Shown: positions 1-5,110 of the stretch, piece after piece
How positions within the stretch are numbered: the stretch's first letter is position 1
Layout of the letters: each line of letters begins with the position of its first letter
NCBI GenBank assembly: GCA_013695925.1
Contig: JACCZO010000100.1
Coordinates: 1 to 5,281, forward strand
Length of the DNA stretch: 5,281 bases
Direction: 5' to 3'
Origin: Chthoniobacterales bacterium
GTDB lineage: Bacteria; Verrucomicrobiota; Verrucomicrobiia; Chthoniobacterales; UBA10450
Notes under the pieces: model-generated
The model's input: only the letters and a program-made list of their open reading frames with translations
Told to the model about the DNA's origin: nothing
The model's database searches: none
Position numbers and translations under genes: made by a program

Positions 1-38
1 CCGCTGACAGCCGCGCATACATCTGCCACCTTGTTCGC

Positions 39-1365
39 ATGTTCGGCAATTTGAAGCTTCTCTGCGGTTGCTGGCGAAATCGCGTGGATTTAGCGCCGTC
101 GCGATTGGTACGCTGGCAGTGACGATAAGCGTCAACTCGGCGATCTTCTCGCTGGTCGACGGCGCTCTTCTGGCCCGGCTGTCCCTTACAAGCCAAAGGA
201 GGTTGTTTGCATTTTCACCGGGAGCCGGGATGCGAAGAGATCGTTTCGCCAATTTTCCTACGCGGAGTTTCGCGCGCTCCGCGAGTCTGGCAGCGTCTTC
301 AGCGATGTGGCGGCGGTGAATTTCAATTACGTCAGTCTCGGTCGTGAGGCGGAGCTGCGGCGCAGCTTCGCCTTTATGGTGTCGGATAATTATTTCCGGC
401 TCATGGGTGCGCAGCCGGTTGTCGGCGGTTCTTTACGCCGGAAGAAACTCGGCCGCATGCAGACGAGCGCGTTGTCGTCGCGAGTTATGACTTGCGGCAA
501 CGCAATGGCAGGCGGCCTGACTTCGTCGGCAGCGACCTGTTGGTGAATGGGCAGCGGCACACCGTAATCGGTGTCACGCCCGAGGGTTTTAGCGGTGTGA
601 GCGCGTTGGTCGCTCCGGAGCTCTGGCTGCCGTTCGGGTTGTTCGGCGAGACGGCGGCAGCTTTTGGTGAGGCGCCAAAGTCACGCGATTTGTCCGATCC
701 GAAAAACTACTGCATGAATCTGATGGGACGGATGCAACCGGGTGTGACGATGAAGTCGGCACAGGCGCAACTGCCGCCTTTGGCGGCTCAATTGGCGTCG
801 GTCGACGCTTCCGGGTCAGGCAAGGCGCGCGATCTCGTTCTGGCGAAACCTTTCGGGATCAACACTGCTCCCGGAAACGCGGGACCGCTTCGTCTCGTCG
901 GCCTGCTGTTGCTCTGCATGTCGGGAATCGTGCTGCTGATCGGTTGTCTGAATCTCGCCAACATGATGTTGGCGCGCGGTTCGGCGCGCGCTCCCGAAAT
1001 CGCGGTGCGCCTCGCCTTGGGCTCGACTCGCGGGCAGATCATGCGCCAGCTTTTGACTGAAGGAATTGTGCTGGCGGCCATCGGGGGCGCTCTGGGTCTT
1101 TTGCTCAGCTTATGGGCCAACTCTTTTCTCCAGAATTTCTTCGTGACGGAGTTTGCTTCCTTTAATCTCAATTTGACCGCTCAGCTTCGGCCCGACTTCG
1201 TGGTGGTGACGGCGACTTTCGTCCTTTGCCTCATCGCTACGCTGCTTTTCAGTCTCGGGCCGGCGTTGCGCGCGGCACGAGCGGACCTGGTCCACGATCT
1301 CAAAGGACAGCCAGGCGATGCGGCGGTCGCGGGGCGGTGGAATCGTTTCTTTTCCGGGCGTCACG
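39..1365 (+). pseudogene. ADOP-type ABC transporter permease (MacB/FtsX family), frameshifted and truncated
   Basis: Members of this family are inner-membrane permeases with a periplasmic MacB-type domain followed by FtsX-type helices. They work with an ATPase in export or lipoprotein-related transport. Best reading: ATG at 39 (MFGNLK), shift near 57 to LRLLAKSRGFSAVAIGTLAV, shift near 181 to VPYKPKEVVCIFTGSRD and SFRQFSYAEFRALRES, shift near 429 to FFTPEETRPHADERVVVASY, then an unbroken frame. Each change equals one missing base. The MacB-like periplasmic part runs to about 880. Three membrane segments follow (about 895-955, 1065-1125, 1195-1265), with the family-typical NLANMMLARGSARAPEIAVRLALGSTRGQ loop split here as NLANMMLARG and EIAVRLALGSTRGQ. 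Homology fades after GRWNRFFSGRHVV, so only about 440 of the usual 800 or so residues remain. No Shine-Dalgarno sequence is visible before 39. I see a dead gene, unless the indels are sequencing errors; even then the C-terminal half is missing. Confidence 0.85.
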
Positions 1366-1445
1366 TGGTTAGCGCGCGAGGCGATGCCGTTCGTCGAGCG
1401 GGGTCAGGCGAGGCCTGCAGCGCCCCCCGGCGGGAGATACGGAAG

Positions 1446-1461
1446 CGTTCGACGTCGAACG
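1446..1461. repeat. 16-base perfect palindrome
   Basis: The sequence cgttcgacgtcgaacg equals its own reverse complement over all 16 bases with no spacer. It lies in non-coding DNA between the permease remnant and the small-gene unit. It could be a dimeric repressor site or part of a dispersed intergenic repeat. Which of these applies cannot be decided from one copy. Confidence 0.6.
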
Positions 1462-1479
1462 ATCGGCGTTCTGGGGAGC

Positions 1480-1496
1480 GCACGCACCTTGCGTGC
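1480..1496. repeat. Short hairpin, 7-bp stem
   Basis: gcacgca / tgcgtgc form a perfect 7-bp stem with the loop cct. No run of T follows, so this is not a standard intrinsic terminator. Together with the flanking palindromes it suggests a repeat unit rather than a terminator. Confidence 0.5.
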
Positions 1497-1529
1497 TGGG
1501 CGATCACATTCTTACCGAGGCAGCTCGTG

Positions 1530-1552
1530 GCTATACGTGAATCACGTATAGC
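1530..1552. promoter_or_regulatory. 23-base operator-like dyad
   Basis: gctatacgtga and tcacgtatagc are perfect 11-base inverted arms around a single central a. Perfect odd-length dyads of this size are typical of binding sites for dimeric helix-turn-helix repressors. This dyad lies 44 bases before the ATG at 1597 and 175 bases before the GTG at 1728, so it could control the small-gene unit. No promoter could be assigned with confidence, and a dispersed intergenic repeat remains the main alternative. Confidence 0.45.
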
Positions 1553-1596
1553 AGGCTCACACGCTTGCAACCCGTGGGTAACCATCGCGCAGTACG

Positions 1597-1731
1597 ATGC
1601 GCATTAGTTCAACCGTTCCGACTCGGCTGAATGAATTGATCGGGACGGAAAAGGATTGCGCCGCCGAAGCCGACGGGCGGACGCTTCTGCAATTGAAGCG
1701 TTCGGCGAGGCGGGCTACGCTTTGGATGTGA
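1597..1731 (+). CDS. Possible 45-aa leader ORF overlapping the 73-aa gene
   Basis: The ATG at 1597 opens a 44-codon frame (MRISSTVPTRLNELIG..., ending RRATLWM) closed by TGA at 1729-1731. That stop overlaps the GTG at 1728 by four bases (GTGA), the classic geometry for translational coupling. The third-position GC is roughly two thirds, lower than in the following gene. I recognise no family, and no Shine-Dalgarno sequence precedes the ATG. A perfect 7-base inverted repeat (acgcttc at 1681-1687, gaagcgt at 1695-1701) lies inside it. It could be a chance frame, a leader peptide, or the first member of a three-gene unit. Confidence 0.25.
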   Translation: MRISSTVPTRLNELIGTEKDCAAEADGRTLLQLKRSARRATLWM

Positions 1732-1949
1732 GCGCCGCGCAGATTATTGAAGCCATCAAGAAGTTGCCGCCGGAAGAGCGCATCGAGGTGGTGCAGTTTG
1801 CGCGGGAATACGAGACTGTCGCGAAGCTGAGTCCAGAGCAGCTCGGCCGATTGGGCGAACGCCTGGCTAACGCGACCGATCCGACGGAGATCGCGGAGCT
1901 GGAGAAAAGGCTCATGAACGGTTTTTACGGGATCAAGATCGATGCCTAA
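1728..1949 (+). CDS. Small helical protein, candidate first partner of a two-gene module
   Basis: Read from GTG at 1728, the 73-aa product begins MSAAQIIEAIKKLPPEERIE. A TTG at 1722 is an equal alternative start, and the frame stays open back to TTG 1656. It appears all-helical: an N-terminal AxxIIEAIKKLPPEERxEVVQF helix pair (residues 3-25), then LSPEQLGRLGERLANATDP (34-52) and a C-terminal helix ending RLMNGFYGI. The IIExIKxLPxEE start recurs in small proteins annotated as antitoxin-like or hypothetical in environmental bacteria, but I cannot name a family. There is no membrane segment and no signal peptide. GTG was preferred because it overlaps the preceding small ORF by four bases; a gaggcggg stretch at 1706-1713 is a possible but distant ribosome site. 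It overlaps the next gene by eight bases, so the two are almost certainly cotranslated. Function is unknown; antitoxin is an inference from size, order and overlap only. Confidence 0.7.
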   Translation: MSAAQIIEAIKKLPPEERIEVVQFAREYETVAKLSPEQLGRLGERLANATDPTEIAELEKRLMNGFYGIKIDA

Positions 1950-2187
1950 GGTCCGCCGCGAAGGCCTGCCCTTCGCGCTCCTGCGGCACCTGAGGGATCG
2001 CGTGAAGCACCGCGAGATTCGCAGCGATCAACTGGAGCTCTTCGCGCGCTGGCTCGACGGGAATCCCGAGGTTCCGCCCGGCCGTTGGTTCAAGCGTTTT
2101 CCGGGGATGACCGTCTGCGGCGAAGGCGAGCTAATTAAAACGTTTCTTCGGCTCGGGCAGATTGCTGAGGGCGAAGAGGTCGTCTGA
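1942..2187 (+). CDS. 81-aa conserved-looking protein, candidate second partner of a two-gene module
   Basis: ATG at 1942 lies inside the last codons of the 73-aa gene (eight-base overlap), and the frame runs to TGA at 2185-2187. The protein starts MPKVRREGLPFALLRHLRDR and is basic at its N-terminus (several Arg/Lys in residues 3-27). A helical stretch DQLELFARWLDGNPEVPPGR (about 29-48) is followed by WFKRFPGMTVCGEGELIKTF (about 49-68). I recall similar small proteins with FKRF...CGEGEL(I/V)KTFL in Verrucomicrobiota, always listed as hypothetical. The ending with an aromatic/basic cluster, one Cys and an Glu-Gly-Glu run could be a small catalytic or binding surface. It is intact in a region where the neighbours are broken, which suggests selection. 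Toxin-like function is inferred only from size, gene order and overlap. A small two-subunit regulator is the alternative. Confidence 0.75.
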   Translation: MPKVRREGLPFALLRHLRDRVKHREIRSDQLELFARWLDGNPEVPPGRWFKRFPGMTVCGEGELIKTFLRLGQIAEGEEVV

Positions 2188-2195
2188 AGGTATCG

Positions 2196-2636
2196 GGAAC
2201 CCGACTGTCGCTGGTTGCTCGTTAGCCGCGCGCCATGGTCAACGCCCTTGGCAATCTTCAAAACTCCACCCGGGCGCGGCCTCGCCGACGGCCAATGGCT
2301 CGGCTACCAGTGGGACGACCCTGAGATCGTCGCGCTCGACAAGTGTCGCTACGACGTGGGCGTCGAGGTTCCCGGCACCACGCGGGCCGACGGAGAAGTG
2401 AGCATTAACGCGTTTTCACTCTGCCTGGTCGCCGAGGTCGAGATCGCGGGCTCTATCGAGCTCGAGCTCCGCGCGCTCGATTGGCTTTACCTCACGTGGC
2501 TCCCAAGCAGCGGTTATGCACCCGCGCACCAGCCCGGCTTTCGAGGCCTTTAACGGTCGCCCCTTCGCTCACGGCACGGAGCGCTTCGAACTTCGGCGCC
2601 CAGCTCCCGGTCGTCGATGCCAGGGTCCCGCTGTGA
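2196..2636 (+). pseudogene. GyrI-like / AraC effector-binding domain remnant
   Basis: The hallmark is the run GQWLGYQWDDPEIVALDKCR followed by YDVGVEVPGTTRADGEVSIN, ALDWLYLTWLPSSGYAPAHQ and GRPFAHGTERFEL. These match the GyrI-like small-molecule-binding fold found at the C-terminus of AraC-family regulators and as a stand-alone domain. The reading changes frame near 2250 (MVNAL to AIFK), near 2536 (APAHQP to AFEAFNGRPF) and near 2594 (FEL to AQLPVVDARVPL, then TGA at 2634-2636). Each change equals one extra base. A TAG at 2223-2225 interrupts the probable first strand (RLSLVAR before it). Residues between AIFK and RGLADGQ appear deleted compared with the family. No AraC helix-turn-helix is found upstream, where the 81-aa gene ends at 2187. 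So this is either a stand-alone GyrI-like gene or the detached end of a regulator, now dead. The domain call is firm; the ligand is unknown. Confidence 0.8.
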
Positions 2637-2879
2637 GCTGCCAACTCGATCGGCGTTCTCCGGTGGCTGCGTTGACTCGCGGGATCTGGCACAACCGCCG
2701 TTTGCCCGCAAAACGGCTGGCCACCTCCGCGGCCGATGATGTAACTTCCGTGCGGCGGCAGATGGCTAATGACGGAGGCTGGAACGAAGATTCCCCATCA
2801 GGCCCTAAGCACCATGCATTTTTTGCTACCGAGGTTTCCAAACTTTGCCCCAATGATTTTCATCCCGAACTGACCTCCG
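2637..2879. other. Non-coding gap before the coiled-coil gene
   Basis: Open frames on both strands cross this stretch, but none has recognisable motifs, and they extend as antisense or shifted shadows of the GyrI remnant. One small inverted repeat (2697-2717) is present. The last 70 bases become AT-richer (a T run at 2818-2824, and ccaatgatttt near 2840-2850), as expected upstream of a gene. I cannot assign a -35/-10 pair with confidence, and no Shine-Dalgarno sequence precedes the ATG at 2880. Confidence 0.4.
2697..2717. repeat. Short hairpin, 7-bp stem and 7-base loop
   Basis: gccgttt and aaacggc are perfect complements around the loop gcccgca. No T tract follows, so a rho-independent terminator is unlikely. 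It lies 61 bases after the end of the GyrI remnant and about 160 bases before the coiled-coil gene. Confidence 0.35.
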
Positions 2880-3701
2880 ATGGCGTCCACTAACTTCGAT
2901 ATCTTCAAAATGTCGGATCGCGAGATCTTAGATGCGTTCCGTGCAATCGCGAAACATGCCGGCGTCGATGTCGAAAACGCTGGTGGCCATCTGATGGAGG
3001 GTATGCAGTCGAGCACGTTCCCTTTGAAAGCTGGCGAAGCCGATGCGAACACCCAAGCTGTTCTCAAAGCGAACGCGGCTCTATTTACGTATCTAAGCGT
3101 GAATTTGCCGGCGGCGAATGGCACGGCGTCGGTGTCAGTGAAGCGGGGTTCTGGCCACGACACGGCGACGGTCAGCCTTAACAATAATCAGTTCGACGCT
3201 ACCTCTGCGAAAATCTTGGCGGGGGCACACAAGTATTTGCGGGCTTATCAACGTACAGAAAGCACCGATAAGCTGCTGGGTGACGAACTGGCAGAGTTCT
3301 ACCACAAGCGCGAGGAGTCCCTACTGAAGCTTGAAGGGGTTAGCCAAGAGCTAATTCGACAAAGCACTGATTACCGTCACCAACTAGACAAAGAAGCCGC
3401 CTCGCTTCGAACGAAGCTTCAAGCCGATGCCGAGGCTCGCGCATCTGTGCTCGAAGAAGAGTTTAAAGTTAAGGAAGCCAATTTGACCGAGCGCAACGAG
3501 TCTCTCGACAAACGTACTCGTGAGCTTGACGACCGAAGCAGCAAGCACGCACGTCGGCAGATTCACAAAGACCTCAAAGGGGAAATTGCTCAGAGAAATA
3601 AGGCGTTTGTGCTGTCGGAAAGGACGGTCAAGAAGCGCATCCCGATTCACATTCTATTCGTTCTCATTATTCTGCTCCTCGCTGGCGTCACCGCTCGTTA
3701 G
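2880..3701 (+). CDS. Coiled-coil membrane protein of unknown family, N-terminal part up to in-frame TAG
   Basis: From ATG 2880 (or ATG 2910, giving MSDREILDAFRAIAKHAGVD) the frame yields 273 residues before TAG at 3699-3701. Residues 10-35 look like a small helical domain. Residues 45-125 are a soluble mixed segment with a Thr/Ser/Val-rich stretch (about 81-101). Residues about 132-250 are strongly charged and helical with heptad-like spacing (for example LEEEFKVKEANLTERNESLD), so a long coiled coil is likely. Residues 254-270 (IPIHILFVLIILLLAGV) are a membrane helix. There is no signal peptide, so the coiled coil is probably cytoplasmic. The same frame continues without another stop from 3702 to 4151 and supplies a second membrane helix. 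I therefore read 2880-4151 as one 424-codon gene broken by a single amber codon at codon 274. I do not recognise the family. Confidence 0.8.
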   Translation: MASTNFDIFKMSDREILDAFRAIAKHAGVDVENAGGHLMEGMQSSTFPLKAGEADANTQAVLKANAALFTYLSVNLPAANGTASVSVKRGSGHDTATVSLNNNQFDATSAKILAGAHKYLRAYQRTESTDKLLGDELAEFYHKREESLLKLEGVSQELIRQSTDYRHQLDKEAASLRTKLQADAEARASVLEEEFKVKEANLTERNESLDKRTRELDDRSSKHARRQIHKDLKGEIAQRNKAFVLSERTVKKRIPIHILFVLIILLLAGVTAR

Positions 3702-4151
3702 TTTCTCACGTCGCCAGAACCGGGAAACACGATCGGATTCTGGCTAAGTACGGTTCGGTCCGTGGGGAGCACCGCAGGTCTAATCGCTACGATCGTTTTC
3801 TACATCCGTTGGAACGACCGTTGGTTTCGGAGTCATGCTGACGAAGAGTTTCGATTAAAACGCCTCGATCTCGACGTAGATCGCGCAAGCTGGGTCGTTG
3901 AAATGGCGCTTGAGTGGAAGGATGAGGAAGGCAAACAAATTCCTTCTGGCCTCCTGGACCGACTAACGACAAACCTCTTTAAAATTGATGATCCGGGCGA
4001 ACAAGTTCGTCATCCCACTGAAGATTTGGCCTCGGCATTGCTCGGAGCATCCTCGGCACTGAAGCTGCAGATCCCAGGCGTTGGCGAAGCGTCTCTGAAT
4101 CGCAAGGGTATTCGGGAATTCCAAAAAACAGCTGAGGAAAATAATCCCTGA
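3702..4151 (+). CDS. C-terminal part of the same coiled-coil membrane gene, downstream of the TAG
   Basis: This continues in the same frame as the preceding part directly after the amber codon: FLTSPEPGNTIGFWLSTVRS, then a membrane helix (GSTAGLIATIVFYI, about residues 285-309 of the joined protein). An aromatic/basic boundary (RWNDRWFRSHADEEFR) and a soluble helical tail of about 100 residues follow, ending EFQKTAEENNP and TGA at 4149-4151. The first possible start after the TAG is GTG 3762, which lies inside the membrane helix and has no Shine-Dalgarno sequence, so independent translation is unlikely. With the upstream helix it forms a two-pass hairpin placing both soluble ends on the same, probably cytoplasmic, side. 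Its last bases contain the ribosome site for the next small gene. Either the gene is recently inactivated or the stop is read through; a sequencing error is also possible. Confidence 0.7.
   Translation, partial: FLTSPEPGNTIGFWLSTVRSVGSTAGLIATIVFYIRWNDRWFRSHADEEFRLKRLDLDVDRASWVVEMALEWKDEEGKQIPSGLLDRLTTNLFKIDDPGEQVRHPTEDLASALLGASSALKLQIPGVGEASLNRKGIREFQKTAEENNP
4134..4138 (+). promoter_or_regulatory. Shine-Dalgarno sequence for the coupled downstream ORF
   Basis: GAGGA sits nine bases before the CTG at 4148 and inside the last codons of the coiled-coil gene. It is the clearest ribosome-binding sequence in the window. It favours a translation start exactly at the CTGA overlap, although that codon is not a normal start. 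Confidence 0.5.
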
Positions 4152-4308
4152 GCGAGCCTTCACAGGCGCCTCGCGCGGGATTCGGAGAACCGGTAGTTCA
4201 CGATCAAGTTGTTGATCGCATTGCCACGCTAGGGAAGAACTTGCGGCCGCCCCGTTGTCGAAAGCGGTCGCTACTCTACTATCGTCTGAACGTGTTTTTG
4301 CAACCTAG
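4148..4308 (+). pseudogene. Small coupled ORF after the coiled-coil gene, start codon lost and frameshifted
   Basis: The frame beginning at CTG 4148 reads (M)SEPSQAPRAGFGEPVVHDQ then VVDRIATL. It overlaps the preceding TGA as CTGA, where ATGA or GTGA would be the usual coupled start. Because the preceding codon is Pro (CCN), one silent change would have removed the start. Near 4230 a shift equal to one missing base gives the protein-like continuation REELAAAPLSKAVATLLSSE then RVFAT and TAG at 4306-4308. Without the shift the frame becomes Arg/Cys-rich and runs antisense into the NTPase remnant. The repaired product would be about 53 aa, soluble, with no recognised domain. It would end 19 bases before the convergent stop. 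This is inference from Shine-Dalgarno position, overlap geometry and composition. Confidence 0.4.
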
Positions 4309-4327
4309 CCTCTTTCCGCCGCGCAAG

Positions 4328-5110
4328 TCAGCCTGCCGTAGCATCAGACGGAGAGCCGTGTGCGTGCACCTCTTGCGGATGCAGGCCAATGTCTGCCATG
4401 CCGAGATAGAAATAGCGGAATGCCGGGAGGAAAGCATCACTCGCGGCACTTTGGGCAGCGAGCCATTCGTATACGGTATCAACTGAATCGCGGGGAACCT
4501 GGGTTTGTTTATTGTATAGCTTTTCTGGTAGGATTCGATAAATGGCCAAGACGCGCCGTTCCGAAGCAAGGGTGTACTGGCGTTGAGCATTTTTTCCTAG
4601 AAAAGCATGCACAACGAACTGGTCGCGAATGCGTTCATGGCGGAAGCGCCAACTATCATCGGGCAACCGACGAAGCAACTGGAGCTCGTTCAACGTCGCG
4701 GCTTCCGCCGCAAAACTACTCAGTTTGAGCGTCGCCGCGTCGTCGAGTACCCAAGGGAGTATCGCGTCAGCGAAACCTTCCCATGGGAATTCTCGCCCTC
4801 TTGTTTTCGCGTATTCGTCTCCCGCGCGCTGCACCTGTTGCTCCATTAACCGGTGAAGATTCGGCATTTCACCGCAAGCAAGGCGTTCCGCAGCGAGCGC
4901 GCCGTCGAGCGGATTTCGTAGGCCCAGGACAGATTCACGTGGTGCCGGCTCCGGTCCTTCGTTAACCGTTCCAGCAAGCGTTGCCGCGCTGGCATCGTAA
5001 GATACCTTAGTCACGCCATGCAGCCGTGCCAGTTCTGCGACATGCGGCCATTGCGTGGATAAAAAGGCCTGGACTTGGTTTTTCCGCAATGGCCTCAACT
5101 CATGCCGTTG
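4328..5110 (-). pseudogene. C-terminal part of a STAND/NACHT-type NTPase, nucleotide-binding domain missing
   Basis: An unbroken minus-strand frame gives at least 256 residues from the TTG at 5096-5098 to TGA at 4328-4330; homology seems to extend a few codons further up (HELRPLRKNQVQAFL). Order from the TTG: RPLRKNQVQAFLSTQWP (residues 2-18), VLGLRNPLDGALAAERLA (57-74), PNLHRLMEQQ...YAKTRGREFPWEGFADAIL (79-114), the winged-helix-like segment ending DDSWRFRHERIRDQFVVHAF (147-166), and helices to the C-terminus. The NPLD and RFRHERIRDQF signatures are what I know from the helical region after the ATPase core of NACHT/STAND proteins. These proteins use nucleotide-driven oligomerisation in signalling and often in antiphage defence. 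No Walker A or B motif precedes: at about 5100-5140 a different gene fragment begins. The TTG start is only the first start codon after a stop (5195-5197) and is probably not native. The remnant is convergent with the coiled-coil unit. Confidence 0.65.

Larger units (their letters stand above)
1366..1596. other. Non-coding stretch with clustered inverted repeats
   Basis: Frames are open through parts of this stretch on both strands, but the translations are rich in Arg and Cys, show no family motif and do not continue the permease. The region is dominated by three perfect inverted repeats spaced 18 and 33 bases apart. The sequence between the first two (ctggggagcg followed by a small GC hairpin) resembles, from memory, intergenic repeat units of Verrucomicrobiota genomes; I cannot verify that here. 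The permease homology ends on the left and the small-gene unit begins on the right, so promoters for that unit would be expected here. I see no convincing -35/-10 pair. Confidence 0.5.

Noticed and set aside
788..1364. Two open minus-strand frames opposite the permease
   Set aside because: They are antisense shadows of the FtsX-like membrane region; the plus strand carries the recognisable family motifs.
1318..1551. Plus-strand frame across the palindrome cluster
   Set aside because: Its composition is Arg/Gly-rich, it shows no motif, and it is crossed by palindromic DNA; it is most likely a chance frame in GC-rich non-coding sequence.
1681..1701. Inverted repeat acgcttc...gaagcgt as a regulatory hairpin
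   Set aside because: The stem is perfect but only seven bases, and it overlaps a possible coding frame; it was mentioned with the small ORF but not called as a separate element.
2458..2469. 12-base palindrome gagctcgagctc
   Set aside because: It lies in the coding remnant of the GyrI-like domain and arises from the repeated Glu-Leu codons of IELELR, so it is not evidence of a site.
2516..2893. Long plus-strand frame from the GyrI end to the coiled-coil gene
   Set aside because: Only its first 25 or so codons (AFEAFNGRPFAHGTERFEL) match a family, as part of the GyrI remnant; the rest has no recognisable content.
4201..4218. Inverted repeat cgatcaa...ttgatcg
   Set aside because: It has a 7-base stem with a 4-base loop but sits inside the small ORF, and no T tract follows, so it is not a convincing terminator or operator.
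4241..4486. Open plus-strand frame across the end of the NTPase remnant
   Set aside because: It is Arg/Cys-rich, without motifs, and mostly antisense to the STAND remnant, whose own frame has clear family signatures.
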